NCBI GenBank assembly: GCA_002352635.1
Contig: DEIT01000140.1
Location: 67,311 to 85,155, forward strand
Length of the DNA: 17,845 bases
Origin: Hyphomicrobiaceae bacterium UBA2767
GTDB lineage: Bacteria; Pseudomonadota; Alphaproteobacteria; Rhizobiales; Methyloligellaceae
Direction: 5' to 3'
Part shown: one piece after another, positions 1-6,323 of the stretch
How the letters are laid out: each line of letters starts with the position of its first letter
How positions within the stretch are numbered: position 1 is the stretch's first letter
Position numbers and translations under genes: made by a program
Notes under the pieces: model-generated
The model's input: the letters and a program-made list of their open reading frames with translations, nothing else
What the model was told of the DNA's origin: nothing
The model's database searches: none

Positions 1-1415
1 TTCGCCGTCTGGCTTGCAAGTTCCTTAACCTCTTGCGCGACGACCGCAAAGCCCTTGCCCGCCTCGCCGGCGCGCGCGGCTTCGATGGTCGCGTTCAGCG
101 CCAGCAGGTTGGTCTGCTCGGCAATCTCGGAGATCAGTTGAACAACCTCGCCGATTTCCCGCGCGGCACCTTCCAGCGCCTGTACGGAACTGTTGGTGGA
201 ATTCGCCTGATCCACGGCTTCCTTGGCAATAGCCGCCGACTGCTGGACCTGGGTTGAGATTTCCCGGATCGAGCTGTCCATCTCCTCTGTCGCGCTGGCG
301 ACGGTCTGGACATTAGCTGCCGCTTCCTCGGTAGAACTGGCAACGACGGTCGATTTCTGGTTGGTCTGCTCAACGGCGGCAGCCATCGTATTCGCGCTTT
401 CCTCAAGTCCTGTCGCGGACTTGCTGACAGCTTCCAGAACTTCCTTCACGGACACATCAAACTCATGGGTCAGTTTTTCGATCGCTTCGCCGCGGCGGCG
501 TTTTTCTTCCTCATCCTTCCTCTGCTGCTCGGCCAGCATCTTGGCATCGATCATCTTTTCACGCAGAACTTCATAAGCCTGCGCCGTCTGGGCGATCTCA
601 TCCTTGCCCTGAGCATCGACAGGCTGGCTCGTGTCGTCGCCGGCGAGGGCACCAAGGGCCCCTACCACTTCGCTTAACGGTCCGACAATACCGCGCACGA
701 TAATGAGGCAAATCGGCAGACTCAGCAGAATGGCAACAAGCGCCATGAGCGAACCCCAGAGGAATGCGCTGTTCTGATGGGTTTCGACGTTGACGAGGGA
801 CTTTTCGGTGAAACCTTCAATCTCGGACAGCAGGCCTTCGATTTCGTGGTCGAGCGCGTCTTCTTCCTTCTCGACCTTGTGCACTGCTTCGGAAAACGCG
901 TGGGCGTCAGATGTGCCGCCTTCAACCGCATGGAACACTTCCGTCGCGTGCTCCTCGAAGACCTTGTGCGCTTTCTCGTAATGGAGAAAGCCCTTCAGGA
1001 TTTTTCCATACTCTTCCTGAATGGTAGTGTTCGTTTCGACCTTCAGCACATGCTGGACGAGTTCCTCGGCTTGTTTGATTTCCTTGCCAAGTTTCTTGCC
1101 AATCTCCTCAAATTCGTGAGTTGCCTTTTTAAAAGCCTCCGCCGCCGACGAATCGGTTTTCAGTTGCCACCCACGGCCAACCGCACGCTCGAACAAGACC
1201 GCTTGTTCCAACTGATGGACGGTGATCTTGGTCGTGAGCTCGGTCAGAGGCATATGCTCCTCTGCGACTTCGTGGATTTCGGATTTGATTCCATTGAGCT
1301 GCAGCATGATTGTCGCTGCAACCGCTACATTCGCCACGATGAGGAAGCCAACAAGGCCCCATATCTTGTGCCCCACCTTGAAATGGGAAAGCTTCGCAAA
1401 AATCTTCTGCATCAT
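1..1415 (-). CDS. Methyl-accepting chemotaxis protein (C-terminal end cut by window edge)
   Basis: This is a transmembrane chemoreceptor that would signal to CheA/CheW. One uninterrupted minus-strand frame of 471 codons runs to the left edge. In order it shows a first membrane segment (about residues 18-38), a helical periplasmic sensor domain (about 40-213), a second membrane segment (about 217-242), a HAMP region, and a long coiled-coil signalling domain. That domain ends near the edge in the conserved hairpin containing EQTNLLALNATIEAARAGEA and GKGFAVVAQEV. The descending half of the hairpin and any C-terminal CheR/CheB-binding tail lie outside the window. I chose ATG 1415 because GGAG lies 9 nt upstream; ATG 1439 is in frame but has no Shine-Dalgarno. 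The sensor is not an obvious Cache or PAS fold and looks like a four-helix bundle. It is unusually rich in His and Glu. The ligand is unknown. Confidence 0.93.
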   Translation of the reverse strand, partial: MMQKIFAKLSHFKVGHKIWGLVGFLIVANVAVAATIMLQLNGIKSEIHEVAEEHMPLTELTTKITVHQLEQAVLFERAVGRGWQLKTDSSAAEAFKKATHEFEEIGKKLGKEIKQAEELVQHVLKVETNTTIQEEYGKILKGFLHYEKAHKVFEEHATEVFHAVEGGTSDAHAFSEAVHKVEKEEDALDHEIEGLLSEIEGFTEKSLVNVETHQNSAFLWGSLMALVAILLSLPICLIIVRGIVGPLSEVVGALGALAGDDTSQPVDAQGKDEIAQTAQAYEVLREKMIDAKMLAEQQRKDEEEKRRRGEAIEKLTHEFDVSVKEVLEAVSKSATGLEESANTMAAAVEQTNQKSTVVASSTEEAAANVQTVASATEEMDSSIREISTQVQQSAAIAKEAVDQANSTNSSVQALEGAAREIGEVVQLISEIAEQTNLLALNATIEAARAGEAGKGFAVVAQEVKELASQTA

Positions 1416-1535
1416 CCGTCCAAACTCCACATCTCGCATACTGTGTACGCACTTAATACGTGCGGGAATGGGCTATCCCCCGCCCAGGTAGTATGAGGGT
1501 GCAGCGATAGGTTTAAAAAATAGTTTAGTGACGAA

Positions 1536-1564
1536 ACTATAAATAAGCTGTTGTTATATTTGAA
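1536..1564 (-). promoter_or_regulatory. Candidate sigma70-like promoter for the chemoreceptor gene
   Basis: Read on the minus strand, TTCAAA (1564-1559, 4 of 6 to the -35 consensus) is followed by a 17-nt spacer and TATAGT (1541-1536, 5 of 6 to the -10 consensus). It lies in the most AT-rich part of the 1416-1686 gap, about 120 nt before the chosen start. It is a by-eye match with no experimental support. Confidence 0.4.
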
Positions 1565-1599
1565 TTTTAGGCGTACCAGCGAGAAAATCGAGGCGCACC

Positions 1600-1615
1600 G
1601 ATGCCGACCGGCATC
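1600..1615. repeat. Perfect inverted repeat in the gap between the amidohydrolase and the chemoreceptor
   Basis: GATGCCG, two bases (AC), then CGGCATC form a perfect 7-bp inverted repeat. It lies upstream of the candidate chemoreceptor promoter and downstream of the amidohydrolase stop. No T-run follows on either strand, so it is not a standard intrinsic terminator. It could be an operator. A second, weaker inverted repeat (GGCGG/CCGCC, 1652-1665) lies next to it. The rest of the 1416-1686 gap shows nothing recognisable. Confidence 0.4.
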
Positions 1616-1686
1616 ACACTCTATAGTTGAAACGCCGTTCTGGGCACACACGGCGGAACGCCGCCAGAGTTTCTGAAAAAAGTCGG

Positions 1687-2847
1687 CTACTGCTTGGCCA
1701 GCTTGTTCTCCACGAGCGTGGCCCAGAAGGAGACGCCAAGGGGGATGATCTCATCGTCAAAATCATATTCGGCGGTGTGGACCGGGCTGCTCGCGCCATT
1801 GCCAATCCGGATATAGGCCCCGGGAGCCTCATTGAGCATGAAGGAAAAATCCTCCGACCCCATGATCATGTTCAAGTCCCGGTTCACCTTGTCCTCGCCG
1901 ACCAGATCGGCGGCACGGTCAGCGGCAAACCCGGTCTCCTCCGCATCATTGACGAGGGGTGCGAACTCAAAACGGAAGTCGAGCTCCGCTGTGGCGCCAA
2001 AGCCTGAGGCAATGCCTTGCGCGGTACGGCGCAGATTTTCCTCCAGCTTTTTCATAACGGGCGTGGAGAAGGCCCGCGCGGTCCCCATCAGATGTGCCTC
2101 ATGCGGAATGACATTGTAGGCGTCGCCCGCATGCACCTGGGTGATGGAAAGCACCGCCAGGTCCTTTGCCGAGATATTGCGTGAAACGATAGTCTGGCAC
2201 GCGGTTACGATATGCGCCGCAACCACGACAGGATCGATACCTCCTTCGGGCCGCGCGCCATGGCCGCCCACGCCGTTGATCTTGATATCAAACAGCGCCC
2301 CGCCGGCCATCATGGGTCCCGGGCGAATAGCGAATTCACCAACGGGCATGCCGGGATGATTGTGCATCCCGAACACCGTGTCGCAGGGAAAGCGCTCGAA
2401 CAATCCGTCCTTGAGCATTGCCACCGCGCCGCCACGGCCCTCTTCAGCCGGCTGGAAGATGAAATGGACGCAGCCCTCGAAATTCCGTGTTTCGGAGAGA
2501 TAGCGCGCCGCGCCCAACAGCATGGCGGTGTGACCGTCATGCCCGCAGGCGTGCATCTTGCCGTCATATGTGGAGCGATGCCCGAAGTCGTTCGCTTCGG
2601 TGATGGGAAGGGCATCCATGTCGGCGCGCAGACCAACCGAACGGGTATCGTTGCCGACGCGCAGCGTCCCGACAACGCCCGTTTTTCCAAGCCCACGATG
2701 AACCTCAAGTCCCCAACTCTTCAGCTTTTCCGCGACAATCTCGCTTGTCCGCTCCTCCTCCATTCCGAGTTCAGGATGGGCATGGAAGTCCCGGCGGATT
2801 TCCGTCAACTCGTCATGGTATTCGCGAACATCGTCAATGATGGCCAT
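1687..2847 (-). CDS. M20-family metal-dependent amidohydrolase (hippurate / N-acyl-amino-acid hydrolase type)
   Basis: A cytoplasmic amidohydrolase of 386 residues, the usual length for the M20D group, whose members cleave N-acyl or N-conjugated amino acids (hippurate, indole-acetyl amino acids, N-acetyl amino acids). The metal-binding pattern is complete: HACGHDGH at 99-106 with the group's metal-ligand Cys101, QPAEEG at 132-137 with the paired glutamates, and the HNHP segment at 162-165. A C-terminal GSEDFSFM motif and a PVHTAEYDFDDE segment supply the last His. The dimerisation (lid) domain is inserted in the middle, as is typical. There is no signal peptide. The gene starts 46 bp after the aminotransferase stop on the same strand, so the two are probably co-transcribed. 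The Shine-Dalgarno is weak. The family is secure; the substrate cannot be assigned. Confidence 0.92.
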   Translation of the reverse strand: MAIIDDVREYHDELTEIRRDFHAHPELGMEEERTSEIVAEKLKSWGLEVHRGLGKTGVVGTLRVGNDTRSVGLRADMDALPITEANDFGHRSTYDGKMHACGHDGHTAMLLGAARYLSETRNFEGCVHFIFQPAEEGRGGAVAMLKDGLFERFPCDTVFGMHNHPGMPVGEFAIRPGPMMAGGALFDIKINGVGGHGARPEGGIDPVVVAAHIVTACQTIVSRNISAKDLAVLSITQVHAGDAYNVIPHEAHLMGTARAFSTPVMKKLEENLRRTAQGIASGFGATAELDFRFEFAPLVNDAEETGFAADRAADLVGEDKVNRDLNMIMGSEDFSFMLNEAPGAYIRIGNGASSPVHTAEYDFDDEIIPLGVSFWATLVENKLAKQ

Positions 2848-2893
2848 GTGACACTCTGCTTTCTGGTGATTTCCCGAGAACTATCCGACTCGT

Positions 2894-3751
2894 TTAACTG
2901 TTGTGCGCCCACTCCCAATAGAGGTCTCGGGCCTGAGAATAGAGGGGACCGGGCTGCAGCGAGCGCTGCTCGATTTTTGTAACCGGCATCAGCTTGAAAT
3001 AATTGCCGCTGGCGAAAATCTCGTCCGCCTCCTCGAATTCCCCAAATGTTATGGATCGCTGATGCACCTTTGTGCCTGCATCTTCCAGGAGCTTGATCGT
3101 GCGCTGACGGGTCACGCCGTTGAGAAAAGTGCCGTTGGGAGCAGGAGTGTGCACCTCCCCGTCCTTGGCCATGAATATGTTGGCCGTGGCGAGTTCGGCC
3201 ACATGGCCAACAGGATCGAGCACCAGCGCGTTGTCAAAACCTTTTTCCGCTGCCTCCGCCAGAGCCCGCGCTGAATTGGGATACAGGCAGGAAGCCTTTG
3301 CGTTTACCGTCGCCATGTCGACTGCGGGGCGCCGATAGCTGGAGCAGGTCACGGAAAACCCTGCCGGCTCAGGCATCGGAAGTGCATAAACACACATGCA
3401 AAAGACGGTGCTTTCAGGCAACGGAGGTACGGAGAAGCGTCCGCCGTCCTGGGCCCAATACATCGGGCGAATATACAAGGCGGTCCCGGGCTCGAACTTG
3501 GCAACACCGTCCCGTGCAATTTCGATGATCTCACCGGTTTCCTTCTTCGGGATCAGTCCGAGCGCCCTGGCGGAGTCGTTTACACGCTGGCAATGCGCCT
3601 CAAGGTCCGGCGTCACGCCTTCGAAAGCGCGGGCGCCATCAAACACGGTGGAGCCAAGCCAGGCGGCGTGATCGCGCGGACCAATCAGCGGCGGATTGCC
3701 CTCGTGCCAGGCGCCGTCAAAAAACGTCCAGGTGCCGGACCAGTCGGTCAT
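2894..3751 (-). CDS. Class IV (BCAT-fold) PLP aminotransferase, branched-chain aminotransferase-like
   Basis: A fold-type IV pyridoxal-phosphate aminotransferase of 285 residues. The open frame extends upstream to 3793, but ATG 3751 has GGAGG 7 nt ahead of it, and the protein then starts MTDWSGTWTFFDG, the form I recognise from rhizobial homologues. K152 in VNAKASCLYPNSAR is the expected Schiff-base lysine. E186 in GHVAELATANIF matches the conserved Glu near the PLP ring. The later FLNGVTRQRT segment fits phosphate binding. Family members transaminate branched-chain L-amino acids (ilvE-like) or, in related branches, D-amino acids or aminodeoxychorismate, so ilvE is not assigned. It lies 84 bp downstream of the DUF3750 gene and 46 bp upstream of the amidohydrolase, all on the minus strand. 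Confidence 0.88.
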   Translation of the reverse strand: MTDWSGTWTFFDGAWHEGNPPLIGPRDHAAWLGSTVFDGARAFEGVTPDLEAHCQRVNDSARALGLIPKKETGEIIEIARDGVAKFEPGTALYIRPMYWAQDGGRFSVPPLPESTVFCMCVYALPMPEPAGFSVTCSSYRRPAVDMATVNAKASCLYPNSARALAEAAEKGFDNALVLDPVGHVAELATANIFMAKDGEVHTPAPNGTFLNGVTRQRTIKLLEDAGTKVHQRSITFGEFEEADEIFASGNYFKLMPVTKIEQRSLQPGPLYSQARDLYWEWAHNS

Positions 3752-3758
3752 TGGAGAG

Positions 3759-3763
3759 CCTCC
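3759..3763 (-). promoter_or_regulatory. Shine-Dalgarno that fixes the aminotransferase start
   Basis: GGAGG on the minus strand sits 7 nt before ATG 3751. It supports that ATG over the upstream in-frame ATG at 3793, which would add 14 low-similarity residues. Confidence 0.75.
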
Positions 3764-3835
3764 GTTTGGCGGAACGCCATTGCGAGAAAGCAAGATATCG
3801 TGGTGCGCACGGCGTGGCCAGTGCCCGAACGCGAT

Positions 3836-4573
3836 TCAGACCCCAATTCGACCGAAGCCAGGCAGCTTGACCGCAGGATGGACGAAATCCACCCCCACTA
3901 CCGCGCCGAAAATGCTGATCTCAAATCCTTCGACCCAGGCGAACGTCAAACTCGCATAGCCTCCGAGCGATGCTCGAAAACCTGTTCGCGACGGCGTCAG
4001 CGCGATCCAGCGTCCGTCATGAGGAAAGTCCTTGCCAATGGCAGTCGGCGGAAGGCTGGCTTCGAGCTCAGGGACATCGGCAAGAACGGCTGCGACGAAG
4101 GTGTTGGAGTTAGGACCAGGCCAAATGCGATAGTCGCCATATGACTGGTAGGCATATCTGGCAATGCTGGCCTGGATTTTCGGGATAAGCGCCTCGGCTT
4201 CGAGTCCACGCACTTCGCGCAGCAATATCGGGGCGTTGCCATACCAGCGCGCGTCGGGCGCATAGTTGTTGCGGCGAAGAGGACGCCCCCAGCCAACCTT
4301 GTCCCAGCGTTCGTAACTTCGTGCGCCCCTGCGCTTCAGAACAATCCAGCTGTGGGTCGCGAACGCACCTTTCCATCGCCCGGTGCGCGCCGCGTACACA
4401 CGCACCATGGCGGACGGGTTCTGGCCGGGGGGCGGCAATGTGTGAGTGCTTGACCAGTCGGCGGTCGCCCAGCTTGAAGGGTGATCCTGGCTCATCCAGT
4501 AGGCCGCGTGAAGGCCGAGAGGCGTGGCAAAGAACAGTATGAAAGCGAGAAACAATGTTCTGATCGATCGCAT
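3836..4573 (-). CDS. DUF3750-family envelope protein of unknown function
   Basis: A 245-residue protein with an N-terminal hydrophobic segment (about residues 5-24) that could be a signal peptide or membrane anchor, so the rest is probably periplasmic. I recognise the DUF3750 pattern from FATHSWIVLK (71-80), a KVGWG segment (92-96) and GPNSNTFV (153-160). The order is a His followed by an aromatic residue, then about 80 residues later N-S-N-T-F. This resembles permuted papain-like (NlpC/P60-type) proteins, with Ser156 where the nucleophilic Cys would be; that comparison is inference. No function is established in the sequence. ATG 4573 lacks a clear Shine-Dalgarno. It may be the first gene of a run with the aminotransferase and amidohydrolase. 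The 115-bp upstream gap contains TTGACT, a possible -35 box without a convincing -10 partner. Confidence 0.75.
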   Translation of the reverse strand: MRSIRTLFLAFILFFATPLGLHAAYWMSQDHPSSWATADWSSTHTLPPPGQNPSAMVRVYAARTGRWKGAFATHSWIVLKRRGARSYERWDKVGWGRPLRRNNYAPDARWYGNAPILLREVRGLEAEALIPKIQASIARYAYQSYGDYRIWPGPNSNTFVAAVLADVPELEASLPPTAIGKDFPHDGRWIALTPSRTGFRASLGGYASLTFAWVEGFEISIFGAVVGVDFVHPAVKLPGFGRIGV

Positions 4574-4688
4574 TGATGCCGAAGGGGTAATATTGACAGT
4601 CCAAGATCCTAAGAGACTATCCGATTGTGACGGTTCGGGGACAAGTCAACTGAATGCGATGCATATGTGACTAGTTTTTGCCCGAAGG

Positions 4689-5774
4689 TCATGCGCCATC
4701 GAGGAACCGTTCCGGACCAAATGGAGCCATGAGTTCATCGCGAGCGCCGGTCAGGATCTCACGCGCGGCAAATTCACCAACGGCAGGACACAGGGTGATA
4801 CCGGAATGCATGACAGCCACATAGATCCCGGACACACCGGATATTCGGCCAATGAGAGGCCGACCGTCAGCCGGCATCGGCCGGTAGCCAATCGAATAAC
4901 GTTCGAATTCCAGTTTTTGGTTCGTACCAATCGCCTCTGAAAGCCGTTTCATCAGCTGACCGGCCACACTCTCGGTCTCATCCAATCCAATACCGCCCTG
5001 GAAATCGGTCCCCGCAAGAAGTTGCCCGTTGGCCTTCTGGCGCATGTGCAAGCCGTCGCCGAGAACCAGACCATTCAGGACACGCGAAAGGGGTGCGGTA
5101 TGGATCAGCAAACCCGGTGGTGAGGAGAGTGGAAGTTGAAATCCGGTCTCTTGTACAAGATCGGGCGTCGCTGCACCCGCAGCCACGACGACTTCATCCG
5201 CTGCTATCGTTTCATCCCCAACCTGCAGCCCGGCAACTTTCCCGCCTTTGCAGACAAGACCCTCAACTTGCGAGGCTTGTATCAATTCCGCACCTTCCTC
5301 AACGGCGGCAGCCGTCAGAACCTTGGCAACATCCGCCGCTTCCGCGGCGCCCTCATCATGGGCATATGCTGCTACTTCGGCTTCAAGAGTGAGGTGCGGT
5401 TCGAGTTCCTCAATTTCTGTCTTGCCGATGAGGTCAACTCGGTACCCCCAGGCAGAATTCCGGGCGACAAACTCCTCCAGATCGAAGCCCTGCGCAGGCA
5501 GGTAAATCGAGCCAGAAAACGAAACGGGAAGCTGTGGCAGCTTCGCTGCAAGCCTTCGCCACTCGCCCATGGAATGATGGCGCAGCGCGAAGTAACTCTC
5601 ATCGAATGAGTAGTTGGAATTAATCCAGCTGAAGGAATTGGGCGTCGCCACGCCGCCGGGTTTGGCGGCCTCGACAATTTTCACCCGCGCACCGGCTCGC
5701 GTCAGATACCACGCAATCGACGCGCCGATAATCCCGGCACCGACCACGGCAATCGTCGGACTGGCATCCGCCAT
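4689..5774 (-). CDS. FAD-dependent oxidoreductase of the DAO / DadA / glycine-oxidase family
   Basis: A 361-residue flavoprotein. The N-terminal dinucleotide-binding motif is clear (GAGIIG at 12-17 in the first beta-alpha-beta unit, with E35 as the likely ribose-binding acid). The second FAD motif VVVAAGAATPDLV spans about 195-207. The C-terminal signature of the DadA-like group is present: GYRPMPADGRPLIG (296-309) and MHSGITL (322-328). Relatives oxidise the C-N bond of D-amino acids, glycine or N-methyl amino acids. No signal peptide is seen, so it is probably cytoplasmic or loosely membrane-associated. It is somewhat shorter than classical DadA (over 400 residues). AGGCGG is almost adjacent to ATG 5774, an unusually tight spacing. 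It follows the small secreted-protein gene by 24 bp and is probably co-transcribed with it. The substrate is not predictable from sequence. Confidence 0.88.
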   Translation of the reverse strand: MADASPTIAVVGAGIIGASIAWYLTRAGARVKIVEAAKPGGVATPNSFSWINSNYSFDESYFALRHHSMGEWRRLAAKLPQLPVSFSGSIYLPAQGFDLEEFVARNSAWGYRVDLIGKTEIEELEPHLTLEAEVAAYAHDEGAAEAADVAKVLTAAAVEEGAELIQASQVEGLVCKGGKVAGLQVGDETIAADEVVVAAGAATPDLVQETGFQLPLSSPPGLLIHTAPLSRVLNGLVLGDGLHMRQKANGQLLAGTDFQGGIGLDETESVAGQLMKRLSEAIGTNQKLEFERYSIGYRPMPADGRPLIGRISGVSGIYVAVMHSGITLCPAVGEFAAREILTGARDELMAPFGPERFLDGA

Positions 5775-5798
5775 CCGCCTAGTTTGCCCGAGTGAAGG

Positions 5799-6107
5799 TC
5801 AGTAGCACACTCGCGCTTTGGCTACGCAATGCCTGTGCGGAAGCATGTATTTGGTGAACCACGGCCCGCATTTTGTGCGCACACGCCCCATGCGGACGCG
5901 CTTGCTGCCGGTCTCCTGCTTTACATATTCGACCTTGGCCATCAGCTTGTTTAGGGCCGCACCAACCGCACCGGTTTCGTGGAACATGTCGGTCCCGTTA
6001 TGGGTTCCCACCATCGTCTTACAAACGGCGTAAGCCGGTTTCGCATTCAAATTCATAAGAAAAACGCCGCCTACGGCCACGCACGCCACATACACTACTG
6101 CACGCAT
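5799..6107 (-). CDS. Small secreted cysteine-containing protein, unknown function
   Basis: A 102-residue protein with a textbook signal peptide: a basic start (MRAVVY), a hydrophobic core (VACVAVGGVFLMNL) and a probable cleavage site after AKPAYA near residue 27. The mature part is about 75 residues, strongly basic, with four cysteines (near the new N-terminus, in TKCGPW, in HRHC and in the final RVCY). This suggests two disulfide bonds in the periplasm or outside the cell. ATG 6107 is chosen over the in-frame ATG 6194 because GGGGG lies 5 nt upstream, it immediately precedes the signal peptide, and a good promoter candidate lies inside the longer frame. I do not recognise a named family; the C-terminal Cys pattern resembles small secreted rhizobial hypothetical proteins. 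It precedes the FAD oxidoreductase by 24 bp. Confidence 0.7.
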   Translation of the reverse strand: MRAVVYVACVAVGGVFLMNLNAKPAYAVCKTMVGTHNGTDMFHETGAVGAALNKLMAKVEYVKQETGSKRVRMGRVRTKCGPWFTKYMLPHRHCVAKARVCY

Positions 6108-6112
6108 CTTTG

Positions 6113-6117
6113 CCCCC
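6113..6117 (-). promoter_or_regulatory. Shine-Dalgarno that fixes the start of the small secreted protein
   Basis: GGGGG on the minus strand, 5 nt before ATG 6107. It supports the signal-peptide start over the longer frame beginning at 6194. Confidence 0.6.
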
Positions 6118-6150
6118 TGTATCGTGTAGCACCCCCGTTTAGTCCTGAGG

Positions 6151-6179
6151 ATTTTACGAATTCCAGCGGCAACGTGCAA
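6151..6179 (-). promoter_or_regulatory. Candidate sigma70-like promoter for the secreted protein / oxidoreductase pair
   Basis: On the minus strand TTGCAC (6179-6174) is followed by exactly 17 nt and TAAAAT (6156-6151, 5 of 6 to the -10 consensus). The -10 box lies 43 nt before ATG 6107. The spacing and the -10 box are good, and the TTGC-type -35 is common in alphaproteobacteria. Confidence 0.5.
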
Positions 6180-6244
6180 ATCTGGAGACCTCACAAAAAG
6201 CTGATGTGGGCCGGAACGACGCCGTAATTGCTTGATTGATAACG

Positions 6245-6279
6245 TGATTCAACCGACCGTCAGTAAACGGACGATTCAA
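6245..6279. repeat. Direct repeat GATTCAA x2 flanking a small inverted repeat
   Basis: GATTCAA occurs at 6245-6251 and 6273-6279, start to start 28 bp apart. Between them CCGT and ACGG (6257-6270) form a short inverted repeat around CAGTAA. The group lies about 65-100 bp upstream of the 6151-6179 promoter candidate, in the gap after the L,D-transpeptidase gene. It could be a regulator binding site; chance is also possible. Confidence 0.3.
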
Positions 6280-6323
6280 TCCCTGTCATCACGCTTGAAG
6301 CCTGTTGGATACCAATTGCAGGC

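Noticed and set aside
1..1415. Possible frameshifted or broken chemoreceptor, because only short minus-strand frames with start and stop are seen here
   Set aside because: Translating the minus strand from 1415 gives one uninterrupted frame to the window edge; it simply has no stop inside the window.
777..1496. 239-codon open frame on the plus strand
   Set aside because: It is antisense to the chemoreceptor, whose frame carries clear membrane, HAMP and signalling motifs; the plus-strand translation shows no recognisable domain.
1652..1665. GGCGG-AACG-CCGCC hairpin as an intrinsic terminator for the amidohydrolase
   Set aside because: On the transcribed strand the T-run lies before, not after, the hairpin.
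2212..2982. 256-codon plus-strand open frame opposite the amidohydrolase
   Set aside because: Antisense shadow; it crosses the amidohydrolase/aminotransferase junction and has no coherent domain.
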